From the NCBI GenBank assembly GCA_002796835.1, contig LUGL01000040.1:37432-101431 (forward strand): a stretch of 64,000 nt of DNA. Direction: 5' to 3'. The notes beneath the pieces are model-generated. The model was not told the origin of the DNA. It saw only the letters and a program-made list of their open reading frames with translations, and made no database searches. Made by a program: the position numbers and the translations under genes. This document shows, piece after piece, positions 28,799 through 37,037 of the stretch. Position 1 is the first letter of the stretch; every line of letters begins with the position of its first letter. The DNA is from Elainella saxicola E1 (GTDB taxonomy: Bacteria > Cyanobacteriota > Cyanobacteriia > Elainellales > Elainellaceae).

Positions 28799-28966
28799 GT
28801 TCACCTCAACAAAAAATTGGGTGGAAGGCAACCAGTACCCATTCCGACCCAATTCTAAACAAAAGTTAAAGTGATGTCCGGCCCAGTGTGAGTGTCTTGC
28901 TCACGATCCAAGCCATTAAATTTTCTATCTCGCCTATGGACCAACCGAACAGATTTTATCAATCAA

Positions 28967-30121
28967 CTAAACTGCAACCTGCCGATGAGATCGCATCTCG
29001 TTCACAAATTTTTCGAACAAATAATCCGCATCATGAGGGCCAGGACTGGCTTCTGGGTGGTATTGCACTGAGAACAACGGCAAGGATTTATGCTTCAAGC
29101 CGGCCACGGTACGATCGTTCAAATTCAAATGAGTAATCTCCACATCCGCATCTGGCAACGATTCCGCTGCGATCGCAAAGCCATGATTCTGGCTGGTGAT
29201 TTCCACCTGTTGCTTCAAACCACAGGGCTGATTTAAACCGCGATGGCCAAATTTCAGCTTGAAGGTTTCCGCACCCAGCGACAGGCCCAGAATCTGGTGG
29301 CCCATACAAATGCCAAACATCGGCTTCTGATAGGACTGTAATAACGCCTTCGCTGTTTCAATCCCTTCTGTCACAACCGCCGGATCGCCCGGTCCGTTGG
29401 AGAGAAACACCCCATCCGGGTTGTATTTGAGGATTTCTTCCGCAGGAGTGTCGGCTGGCACCACAATCACCCGGCAACCATAGCTGGCTAACCGTCGCAG
29501 AATATTGCGTTTCACTCCAAAGTCGATCGCTACAACGGTCAGGGGTTCACCTTTAGCATCACCGGAGGCCGCAAACTCCCAGACTGCATCGGTCGGTTCA
29601 GACCATTCGTAAGTCGATGAGGTGGTCACTTCTTTGACCAGGTTCAATCCAGCCATGCTGGGTGCTTCCTGCACTTTCAGCAACAAATCTGCCGGATCGA
29701 GAATTTCAGTGGAAATGGCTCCGTTCATTGCCCCAACCGATCGAATTTTGCGAGTTAGCGCCCGTGTATCAATGCCGTAAATGCCAATAATGCCGTGACG
29801 TTTCAAATAGTCGGGCAAGGATTCAGTCGATCGCCAGTTGCTGGGACGAGCGCAAATGTTGCGAGCGATCGCACCTTTGACATGGGGCCGACTTGACTCT
29901 TCATCATCCAAATTGACGCCCGTGTTGCCTAATTCGGGATAGGTAAAGGTGATGATCTGCCCCCGATAACTGGGATCGGTCAAAACCTCTTGGTAGCCCG
30001 TCATGCCAGTATTGAACACCACTTCGCCGAACGAAGTACCTGATGCGCCAAACGACCAGCCTCGATAAGCCGTGCCGTCCGCTAAAACGAGAAGTGCCGG
30101 TTTCGCACCAGAGAAGAGCAT
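28967..30121 (-). CDS. carA: Carbamoyl-phosphate synthase small subunit
   Basis: The glutaminase subunit (384 residues) that supplies ammonia for carbamoyl phosphate, used for arginine and pyrimidines. The N-terminal CPSase small-chain domain has [22 protein letters not shown]; the class I amidotransferase domain has FLSNGPGDP, the nucleophile loop FGICMGHQ and the His/Glu pair in [11 protein letters not shown]. Length is normal. carB is not in the window, as is common in cyanobacteria. Divergent from the CSP41-like gene. Confidence 0.97.
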   Translation of the reverse strand: MLFSGAKPALLVLADGTAYRGWSFGASGTSFGEVVFNTGMTGYQEVLTDPSYRGQIITFTYPELGNTGVNLDDEESSRPHVKGAIARNICARPSNWRSTESLPDYLKRHGIIGIYGIDTRALTRKIRSVGAMNGAISTEILDPADLLLKVQEAPSMAGLNLVKEVTTSSTYEWSEPTDAVWEFAASGDAKGEPLTVVAIDFGVKRNILRRLASYGCRVIVVPADTPAEEILKYNPDGVFLSNGPGDPAVVTEGIETAKALLQSYQKPMFGICMGHQILGLSLGAETFKLKFGHRGLNQPCGLKQQVEITSQNHGFAIAAESLPDADVEITHLNLNDRTVAGLKHKSLPLFSVQYHPEASPGPHDADYLFEKFVNEMRSHRQVAV

Positions 30122-30307
30122 AGAATTCCTCAGAAATCAATCAAGCCTGTACTATCCTACGACCGGATCGTCAAGATGAGTAGTCAATTGAGTAACGATT
30201 CGATGACTATCCGGGAAGAACCGCTTGACCAAATTGCCGATCGCCCGTCGATCGGGTGACATTCCAGCTTAGGATCATTAAAGAATCTTCACGAAGGGGA
30301 CTGTGGA

Positions 30308-31243
30308 ATGCGCATCCTGATTATGGGCGGGACTCGCTTTATTGGAGTTTACTTAACCAGACTGTTAACCGCTCAGGAGCACGATGTGGTGCTCTTTAAT
30401 CGGGGCAACCAAACTGCTCCTCTGGGCATTGAAAAGCAGATCCAGGGCGATCGCACCGATGCGGCTCAGCTTAAGGAGAAACTAGCGGACGAAGAATTTG
30501 ACGCGATTTTCGACAACAATGGCCGCGAACTCAGCGACACCCAGCCCCTCGTCGAAATTTTCAAGGATCGAGTCAAGCATTTTGTCTATGTCAGTTCGGC
30601 TGGGGTTTACCTCAAGTCTGACCAAATGCCGCATGTGGAAGGCGATCCGGTCGATCCCAAGAGTCGCCACAAAGGCAAGTTTGAAACCGAAGCCTATTTA
30701 AAAGAGCAAGGCATCCCCTTCACCTCGATCCGTCCGGTCTACATCTATGGTCCTCAAAATTACAACGATTTAGAAGCCTGGTTTTTTGACCGGATTGTGC
30801 GCGATCGGCCCATCCCGATCCCTGGTAACGGCATGCATTTCACCCAGTTCGGCCATGTGAAAGATCTGGCAACGGCGATGGGAAATGTGTTGGGCAATCC
30901 ACGTGCGATCGGGCAAATCTACAATATTTCGGGCGATCGCTATGTCACGTTTGATGGGCTGGCCAAAGCCTGTGCGGAAGCAGCAGGGAAATCGGCGGAT
31001 CAAATCAAAATTGTCCATTACGATCCGAAGCAATTCGATTTCGGCAAGCGCAAAGCCTTCCCAATGCGAGTGCAGCACTTCTTTGCAGATGTCCATAAAG
31101 CGCAGAAAGATCTGTACTGGAAGCCAGAATTCGACCTGGTTTCGGGCCTGAAAGATTCCTTCGAAAACGACTATCTGGCTTCAGGACGCGACAAAACTGA
31201 GATCGACTTTTCTACAGACGAAGAGATTTTAAAAGCAAGCTAG
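30308..31243 (+). CDS. NAD-dependent epimerase/dehydratase family protein (CSP41-like)
   Basis: A 311-residue short-chain-type Rossmann protein. The dinucleotide loop is modified (IMGGTRFIG, not GxxGxxG with all glycines), and the usual YxxxK is not obvious (RHKGKFETEAYLKEQG), both typical of the CSP41 (chloroplast stem-loop-binding) family. In chloroplasts CSP41 proteins bind RNA and ribosomes; whether the cyanobacterial homologue is an enzyme is unclear. AAGGGGA precedes ATG 30308. It is followed by rplI 214 bp downstream. Confidence 0.85.
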   Translation: MRILIMGGTRFIGVYLTRLLTAQEHDVVLFNRGNQTAPLGIEKQIQGDRTDAAQLKEKLADEEFDAIFDNNGRELSDTQPLVEIFKDRVKHFVYVSSAGVYLKSDQMPHVEGDPVDPKSRHKGKFETEAYLKEQGIPFTSIRPVYIYGPQNYNDLEAWFFDRIVRDRPIPIPGNGMHFTQFGHVKDLATAMGNVLGNPRAIGQIYNISGDRYVTFDGLAKACAEAAGKSADQIKIVHYDPKQFDFGKRKAFPMRVQHFFADVHKAQKDLYWKPEFDLVSGLKDSFENDYLASGRDKTEIDFSTDEEILKAS

Positions 31244-31457
31244 GGGCGATCAAAGTGTTGCGATCGGATCCCCTAATTCGCTACTATTGTTGACTGGGCT
31301 TTTATACGGCAAGTTTGACTCTGCTTTGAAAGCAAGTCTGCGAATTCTGCCGCCGGATGATTCCACCATTCGGACAAAGAGGTTTCTATCGGGCGATGGG
31401 GAAGGCCAGAGCCTGCTGATGAGAGTGTCGATCGCGTTGTAAGAGAAGTTAGGGAAA

Positions 31458-31919
31458 ATGGCAAAACGGGTTCAGTTAGTTCTAAGTCAAGATGTCAGCA
31501 AGCTAGGTCGTTCTGGCGATCTGGTTGAAGTAGCGCCGGGCTACGCTCGCAATTATTTGCTGCCGCGCGGTATGGCGGTTCATACCACCCCTGGGATTTT
31601 GAAGCAGGTTGAGCGTCGCCGCGAAGCCGAACGTCAGCGCTTGCTAGAGCTGAAGAAAGAAGCAGAAACACAAAAGGCTGCGTTAGAAAAATCGGCTCGT
31701 CTCTCGATTTCGAAGCAGGTGGGCGAAAACGATGCCATCTTCGGTACAGTCACCAACCAGGATGTGGCTGATGCTATCCAGTCTGCAACCGGGGTTGAGA
31801 TCGATCGCCGCACAATCACCGTGCCGGAAATTCATCAGTTAGGTTCGTACAAAGTTGAGATCAAGCTGCACCCTGAAGTTTCCGCAACAGTTGACATCCA
31901 GGTGGTGCCTTTGAAATAG
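31458..31919 (+). CDS. rplI: 50S ribosomal protein L9
   Basis: A 153-residue L9, which binds 23S rRNA at the base of the L1 stalk. The N-terminal domain has the family signature [21 protein letters not shown], followed by the long connecting helix ([22 protein letters not shown]) and the C-terminal domain ending [14 protein letters not shown] lies before ATG 31458. A hairpin terminator follows 40 bp downstream; dnaB comes next, an rplI-dnaB order known from many bacteria. Confidence 0.98.
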   Translation: MAKRVQLVLSQDVSKLGRSGDLVEVAPGYARNYLLPRGMAVHTTPGILKQVERRREAERQRLLELKKEAETQKAALEKSARLSISKQVGENDAIFGTVTNQDVADAIQSATGVEIDRRTITVPEIHQLGSYKVEIKLHPEVSATVDIQVVPLK

Positions 31920-31956
31920 AAATTGCTGGTATCACTCCAATTTAATCAATCATTGC

Positions 31957-31990
31957 AACCCTACGTTTCATGACGTGGGGTTTGTTATTT
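31957..31990 (+). terminator. Rho-independent terminator after rplI
   Basis: Stem AACCCTACGT paired with ACGTGGGGTT (one T-G pair) around a 6-nt loop, followed by TGTTATTT. It separates rplI from dnaB. Confidence 0.8.
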
Positions 31991-32184
31991 GCAACGATTA
32001 TTCTCTGAAGCAGCTTATAAAAATCCATCGCGGTTTCAATCTAGATGGCGATAGACAAGCTACAATACACAGCACCAAGGAATATTTAGTATAAAAGTAC
32101 TATTCCATTGGCTTGATTTTGATATTTAGTGGCGATCGCCGAATTATCAGTTTCCAACTCCGCACCTACTCCCCATTCCCACCC

Positions 32185-35022
32185 ATGGTTCAAGAACTCA
32201 GCTTTCAAGGATATAGCGATCGCCTTCCGCCTCAAAATGTCGATGCCGAAGAAGCGATTTTGGGTGGAATCCTGCTAGATCCGGAAGCGATCGGTCGAGT
32301 CCTGGAAATCCTGCGGCCTGAAGCGTTTTACATCAGCGCCCATCAGGAAATTTATCGGGCGGCGATCGCGCTTCAAGCCCAGGGCAGACCCACTGATCTG
32401 ATGAGCGTCACGAGTTGGCTACATGATCATGGCACGCTGGAAAAAGTGGGCGGACAAGGCCGGATTGCGGAACTGGTCGATCGCACGATTAGTGCCGTCA
32501 ATATTGATCAGTACGCCCAGTTGGTAATGGAGAAATATCTGCGGCGCAAGCTGATCCAGGTGGGTACAGAAGTGGCGCAGCTCGGCTATGAAACCAATAC
32601 GCCGATCGAAAAAATTCTGGATCAGTCGGAGCAAAAGATTTTTGGCATTACCCAGGCCAGACCGCAACAAAGCCTTGTGGCAACCTCAGATATTCTCACT
32701 ACGACCTTTTCCGATATTGAAAGCCGATCGCTCGGTTTAGTACTGCCCGGTATTTCCTGCGGCTTCTACGATTTGGATGCGATGACGCAAGGCTTTCAGC
32801 GATCGGATTTGATTATTGCTGCGGGTCGTCCCTCCATGGGGAAATGCCTCGCCTATGATTCCGAAATCGTTCTCCAGGATGGTTCGATTGCCACGATTCA
32901 AGCTTTGTATGAACAGCGACAGGCCAACCTGCTGACTTTAGGCCACGATTGGAAGCTAACTTGGACGCAACCTTCTGCTTTTGTAGATGATGGTATCAAA
33001 CCCGTATTTCGCGTCAAGACTCGACTGGGGCGATCGATCGAAACCACGCTGACTCATCCCTACCTGACAATGCAGGGCTGGCGAAAACTGGCTGAACTGC
33101 AACCAGGTGACAAGATTGCCGTACCGCGCCGAATTCCTTGTTTTGGTGATCAAACATTGCCAGCGCACCAAATTAAACTGCTCGCTTACCTGATTGGTGA
33201 TGGCTGCCTGACCCATACTTGTCCCAGTTTCACTAACACCAATCCCAAAATTCAGCAGGACTTTATTCAGGCAGTTCAGCAGTTTGGGAATTTAAATGTT
33301 CGCGTTGAAACCTATCAAGGACAACGGGCTCCCAGCTTTTACATCGCCACCGATTTTGGCAAACTGGCCATCCATCGTCAGCAGTTTGGTCAGGCATTGA
33401 AACAACAGCTTGCGGTTGCTGCCCTTGAAGGTTGCAATTTAGCAAAGCGGCTGAACGTCAGTCCGTCGCTGGTCAGCCAATGGCAACAGGGTGTTTGCGC
33501 CCCCAGTCGGGAAATGTTCACAGCGCTTTGTGAAATTTTGCAGGTTTCAGCCGAAGTTCTCGCACCCGAAGGATTCTCTAGCATTGAAGCTAAAAATTCA
33601 CTGACAGACTGGCTCAAGCAACTCCAGCTTTGGGGGAAAGATGCTCATACCAAGACAATTCCTTCGATTGTGTTCTCGCTCGAACGGTCCCAACTCGCAC
33701 TGTTCCTTAATCGGTTGTTTGCTACAGATGGTTGGGCAACGGTGCTGGCCAGTGGACAGTCCCAGCTAGGTTTTGCCAGCGTCAGTGAGAAATTAGTGCG
33801 ACAAATTCAGCATTTGCTGCTGCGGTTTGGTATCATTGCCGCACTTAAGCAACGCACTGTGAAATATCAAGCGGAGCGTCGCATCTGCTGGCAACTTGAC
33901 ATTACTGATGCGATGTCAATTCAAACTTTCATCGATCAAATCGGTATTTTTGGCAAAGAATCAGCTGTTGCAGCCGTCAGAGTAGCACTTCAGAGTAAGC
34001 GATATCAGACGAACCGTGATTTAATTCCACTCGAAATTTGGCCGCAAATTGTTCAGGGTAAAGGATCACAATCTTGGCGAGCCGTTGCCCTTAAAGCAGG
34101 CATTGCTGGATCTTCCAATATCCATGTGGGCAAACGTGCTCCGACTCGCGATCGTCTATTGGCCCTTGCGACTGCCCTAGAAGCTCCAGAGCTTCAGGCA
34201 CTTGCAACTTCAGATATCTACTGGGATGAGATTGTGACGATCGAGCTAACTGGCTACAAGCAGGTGTATGACCTGACCATTCCAGAAACTCATAACTTTG
34301 TGGCAAACGATATCTGCGTACACAACACTAGCTTCGTGTTGAATATTGCGCGAAATATTGCGGCTTTTCACAAAATGCCGATCGCCGTTTTCAGCTTAGA
34401 AATGTCAAAAGAACAGCTGGTGTATCGCTTGCTCTCCAGTGAAGCGCAGGTGGAAAGTGGGCGATTGCGATCGGGCCGGATTAGTCAAAATGAATGGGAG
34501 CCGCTCGGTCATGCAATTAGCGTACTTTCCCAGTTGCCTGTGTTTATTGACGACACGCCGAATATTTCAGTCACAGAGATGCGATCGAAATGTCGGCGGC
34601 TTCAGGCGGAGCAGGGTGGCGCATTGGGACTGGTGCTGATCGACTATTTGCAGTTGATGGAAGGCAGCGGCAGCGATAACCGGGTACAAGAACTCTCGAA
34701 GGTGACCCGTGCCCTGAAAGGCTTGGCCCGTGAACTCCAGGTTCCGGTGATTGCCCTGTCCCAGCTCAGCCGAGGGGTGGAAGCTCGGACAAATAAACGA
34801 CCCATGATGTCAGACTTGCGGGAAAGCGGATCGATCGAACAAGATGCCGACCTGATCATAATGCTTTACCGCGATGAGTACTACAACCCAGACACGCCCG
34901 ATCGAGGCATTGCGGAAGTGATTATTACCAAACACCGGAATGGTCCTGTAGGCACAGTCAAACTTTTGTTTGAGCCGCAATTCACCCGCTTCCGCAATCT
35001 GGCCTCTCCAAATCGAGCTTGA
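32185..35022 (+). CDS. dnaB: Replicative DNA helicase DnaB with in-frame intein
   Basis: The precursor is 945 residues; removing the intein (32845-34326) leaves a 451-residue DnaB, the usual length. The N-terminal domain (PPQNVDAEEAILGGILLD) binds primase; the RecA-like domain has Walker A split by the intein (GRPSMGK | TSF), Walker B LVLIDYLQLM and the arginine-finger region QLSRGVEARTNKRP. DnaB unwinds the replication fork as a hexamer. The longer open frame from 32113 is not needed: ATG 32185 (MVQELSFQGYSDRLPP) starts the conserved region. The second known cyanobacterial insertion site (near SGSIEQDADL) is empty. The stop codon is 2 bp from the convergent FKBP gene. Confidence 0.97.
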   Translation: MVQELSFQGYSDRLPPQNVDAEEAILGGILLDPEAIGRVLEILRPEAFYISAHQEIYRAAIALQAQGRPTDLMSVTSWLHDHGTLEKVGGQGRIAELVDRTISAVNIDQYAQLVMEKYLRRKLIQVGTEVAQLGYETNTPIEKILDQSEQKIFGITQARPQQSLVATSDILTTTFSDIESRSLGLVLPGISCGFYDLDAMTQGFQRSDLIIAAGRPSMGKCLAYDSEIVLQDGSIATIQALYEQRQANLLTLGHDWKLTWTQPSAFVDDGIKPVFRVKTRLGRSIETTLTHPYLTMQGWRKLAELQPGDKIAVPRRIPCFGDQTLPAHQIKLLAYLIGDGCLTHTCPSFTNTNPKIQQDFIQAVQQFGNLNVRVETYQGQRAPSFYIATDFGKLAIHRQQFGQALKQQLAVAALEGCNLAKRLNVSPSLVSQWQQGVCAPSREMFTALCEILQVSAEVLAPEGFSSIEAKNSLTDWLKQLQLWGKDAHTKTIPSIVFSLERSQLALFLNRLFATDGWATVLASGQSQLGFASVSEKLVRQIQHLLLRFGIIAALKQRTVKYQAERRICWQLDITDAMSIQTFIDQIGIFGKESAVAAVRVALQSKRYQTNRDLIPLEIWPQIVQGKGSQSWRAVALKAGIAGSSNIHVGKRAPTRDRLLALATALEAPELQALATSDIYWDEIVTIELTGYKQVYDLTIPETHNFVANDICVHNTSFVLNIARNIAAFHKMPIAVFSLEMSKEQLVYRLLSSEAQVESGRLRSGRISQNEWEPLGHAISVLSQLPVFIDDTPNISVTEMRSKCRRLQAEQGGALGLVLIDYLQLMEGSGSDNRVQELSKVTRALKGLARELQVPVIALSQLSRGVEARTNKRPMMSDLRESGSIEQDADLIIMLYRDEYYNPDTPDRGIAEVIITKHRNGPVGTVKLLFEPQFTRFRNLASPNRA
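32845..34326 (+). mobile_element. Intein with LAGLIDADG homing endonuclease in the DnaB P-loop
   Basis: A 494-residue protein-splicing element. It starts with Cys (CLAYDSEIV), has the block B Thr/His pair (TLTHPYLTMQGWRKL), and ends VYDLTIPETHNFVAND...VHN with the penultimate His-Asn; the +1 extein residue is Thr. All splicing residues are thus present. Two LAGLIDADG-type helices with acidic residues are seen (LLAYLIGDGC at about 33181 and FLNRLFATDGW at about 33703), so the endonuclease may be active. Between and after them are two helix-turn-helix-like stretches (about 33433-33550 and 34072-34200). Insertion directly after the P-loop Lys makes helicase activity depend on splicing. Confidence 0.96.
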
Positions 35023-35024
35023 TG

Positions 35025-35600
35025 CTAGCGGATACCCAATAACTCAACATCAAAAATCAGCGTGGCATTGGGGGGAATCACGCCACCCGCACCACGTGAA
35101 CCATAACCCAATTCAGGGGGAATGATCAGCTTGCGTTGGCCACCCACTTTCATTGTGCTCAAACCTTCATCCCAACCTTTAATCACGCGACCTGCCCCGA
35201 TCGGAAACTCGAAGGGCTGGTTGCGATCGCGAGAGCTGTCAAATTTCCGGCCATTTTCGAGCGTGCCGGTATAGTGGACTATCACGATTTGCCCGGTTTT
35301 CGGCAGGTCACCTGTGCCTTCAACAATATCAACATACTGAAGCCCGGACGGTGTCGTGATTACATTTTCTTGATTTTCTGCTGGCATGAGATCAGATGCA
35401 TTTGTGGTAGAAGGAACTGTCGCTTGCGCCAAAGATTGAGCCGGATTGATCGCTGTTGACTCAACTTGCGTTTGGGGAGAGGAAGATACAGCAGACTGTG
35501 ATGCAGCAACTGCTTCTTGTCCACGCCCAACAAATTGAGCAACAACTAGGACAACCACGCAAGCCAGCATGACGCCAAAGCTGATGAGAATTTCCCGCAC
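35025..35600 (-). CDS. FKBP-type peptidyl-prolyl cis-trans isomerase
   Basis: A 191-residue isomerase. One N-terminal membrane segment ([16 protein letters not shown]) acts as anchor or uncleaved signal, then a Gln/Ser/Thr-rich linker, then a complete FKBP domain of about 105 residues ([21 protein letters not shown] split here for length; core [19 protein letters not shown] and [11 protein letters not shown]). It likely folds proteins in the periplasm or thylakoid lumen. GTG 35600 is preferred over TTG 35624 because AGGAG lies 8 nt before it. Confidence 0.93.
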   Translation of the reverse strand: MREILISFGVMLACVVVLVVAQFVGRGQEAVAASQSAVSSSPQTQVESTAINPAQSLAQATVPSTTNASDLMPAENQENVITTPSGLQYVDIVEGTGDLPKTGQIVIVHYTGTLENGRKFDSSRDRNQPFEFPIGAGRVIKGWDEGLSTMKVGGQRKLIIPPELGYGSRGAGGVIPPNATLIFDVELLGIR

Positions 35601-35698
35601 AATCAGGACTCCTGTAAAACTCAATAAAATGGGCAGATGCTTCTAGCCCAACCCCCAGTGTACTGCCTGACTAGGTGCTTCACTTTCCAAAGACTCTA

Positions 35699-36022
35699 TC
35701 AGCGCCAGAGTTTGTTTTCTAAATCCCGCACTTGACGCTCCAGCCGATCGAGCCGTCCCCGCAATTCATCCATTTCGTTTTGCCGAGGTACGCCCAAATC
35801 CTGTAGCATGTTGCGGAGCTGCCGCTGAGCTTGCGCTTCCCAGTTGGTCTGCTCCGATTTGAGTTGCTGCATCAAATCATTAACGAAAGAGCTAGCTTGC
35901 TCTGGATCCAGCTTGCCATCTCGCACCCACTGGTCACTCACTTCTCGCAGTCGATCGGCCACCAAAGAGGTAGTCCCAATGCCAATCATCAGTAATTGTC
36001 TGAGCAGATTGTTAGTATCCAT
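35699..36022 (-). CDS. Phasin-like/coiled-coil small protein
   Basis: A 107-residue helical protein of a type often labelled phasin family in cyanobacteria. Residues 5-25 (NLLRQLLMIGIGTTSLVADRL) form an amphipathic to hydrophobic helix, the middle is Gln/Glu-rich, and the C-terminus is a clear coiled coil (MDELRGRLDRLERQVRDLE). True phasins coat polyhydroxyalkanoate granules; no PHA synthesis gene is nearby, so the role is uncertain. ATG 36022 is the first start. Confidence 0.75.
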   Translation of the reverse strand: MDTNNLLRQLLMIGIGTTSLVADRLREVSDQWVRDGKLDPEQASSFVNDLMQQLKSEQTNWEAQAQRQLRNMLQDLGVPRQNEMDELRGRLDRLERQVRDLENKLWR

Positions 36023-36216
36023 GTCCTGTTTATTTGCTCTGCCTGAAGAGAGTCGTCAAATTTAACGCACCAACGCATGCTTAAATCTGGCTGCTCCCAG
36101 CCTACAGCCTTATTCTGGCAAATTTGGCTTCTAATTCAGTGGTATTTTTGATTCGGACTGCCTCACCCTTGGGGCGAAATACCCGTCTCTTATGAGTTCG
36201 ATCGCAAGGCAAGCAT

Positions 36217-36525
36217 ATGGAAATTGAATGGCTCAAAGTTAAAGTAGATCCGGATCTGAGAGAAAAATTTGTCCAAAAAGATGCTGAGATCTGGACATCT
36301 GCACTTTCCCAATATCCCGGCTTTCTGAATAAAGAGGTTTGGATTAGTCCGACTGACCTGACAGAAGTAATCCTGGTGATTCACTGGCAAAGTTTTGAAC
36401 AATGGCAGGCTATTCCTGCAGAAGCGCTGAATCAGATAGAAGCCCAGTTTAATCAGGCCATGGGAAATTCTTACCAGATTGTCGAAGGGACTCGCTACCA
36501 AGTCCGCAAACGGTTTCAACCATAA
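36217..36525 (+). CDS. TIGR03792 family protein (ABM-like fold)
   Basis: A 102-residue protein matching the small cyanobacterial family TIGR03792, related to antibiotic-biosynthesis-monooxygenase ferredoxin-like folds: VKVDPDLREKFVQKDAEIWT, GFLNKEVWISP, ILVIHWQSFEQWQAIP. No cofactor site is evident and the function is unknown. ATG 36217 lies at the start of the conserved region. A zinc-ribbon gene follows 94 bp downstream on the same strand. Confidence 0.85.
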   Translation: MEIEWLKVKVDPDLREKFVQKDAEIWTSALSQYPGFLNKEVWISPTDLTEVILVIHWQSFEQWQAIPAEALNQIEAQFNQAMGNSYQIVEGTRYQVRKRFQP

Positions 36526-36619
36526 GCGCAACCTTCTGGATCCTGCCTACAGACAGTTCTTCTGCCGCCTAGGACTTAGGCTAGGATCGAGAGAAATTCG
36601 GACTGTCTTTTGCCACAAC

Positions 36620-36979
36620 ATGCCGACCTGCCCTCGCTGCCATCAAACTATTGATTCTCAAACGATCGCTTGTCCTTATTGCCGAACAACCTTGAAGGCT
36701 CATGGTCACCCAGGCATTCCTCTGCATCGAGCTAATGGAGAAACCTATCTTTGTAGTTCTTGTAGCTATGACGAAGATAATACCTGCAACTTTCCCCAAC
36801 GGCCCTACGCGAAGGAATGCACGCTTTATCACGATCGAAACCAGCCCATAACCCTCAATCAACGTGCTGCTGCCAATTGGCAGACCAAGCTCACCTATAC
36901 ATTGCAACACCGCCAAGAGTGGTGGATTCTCTCAGGTTTACTCATTATTAGCTTGGCGATTGCCCTCGCAAATCGGTAA
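36620..36979 (+). CDS. Zinc-ribbon protein with C-terminal membrane anchor
   Basis: A 119-residue protein. The first 25 residues hold a CPRC...CPYC zinc ribbon; a second Cys set (LCSSCSYDEDNTCNFP and KECTLY) suggests another metal site. The C-terminus is a single hydrophobic helix (WWILSGLLIISLAIALA). The ORF is open upstream into the preceding gene, but ATG 36620 (MPTCPRCHQ) is the natural start. It is probably tail-anchored in a membrane with the ribbons in the cytoplasm. Function unknown. Confidence 0.8.
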   Translation: MPTCPRCHQTIDSQTIACPYCRTTLKAHGHPGIPLHRANGETYLCSSCSYDEDNTCNFPQRPYAKECTLYHDRNQPITLNQRAAANWQTKLTYTLQHRQEWWILSGLLIISLAIALANR

Positions 36980-37037
36980 GGTTCAAAATCGGTGAGCTAT
37001 TCTACTCAAACTGCTTACTCTCTGCTCTCTATCAGCA

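Noticed and set aside
34801-34860. Second DnaB intein site (SIEQDADL region)
   Set aside because: The extein sequence is continuous here; no insertion.
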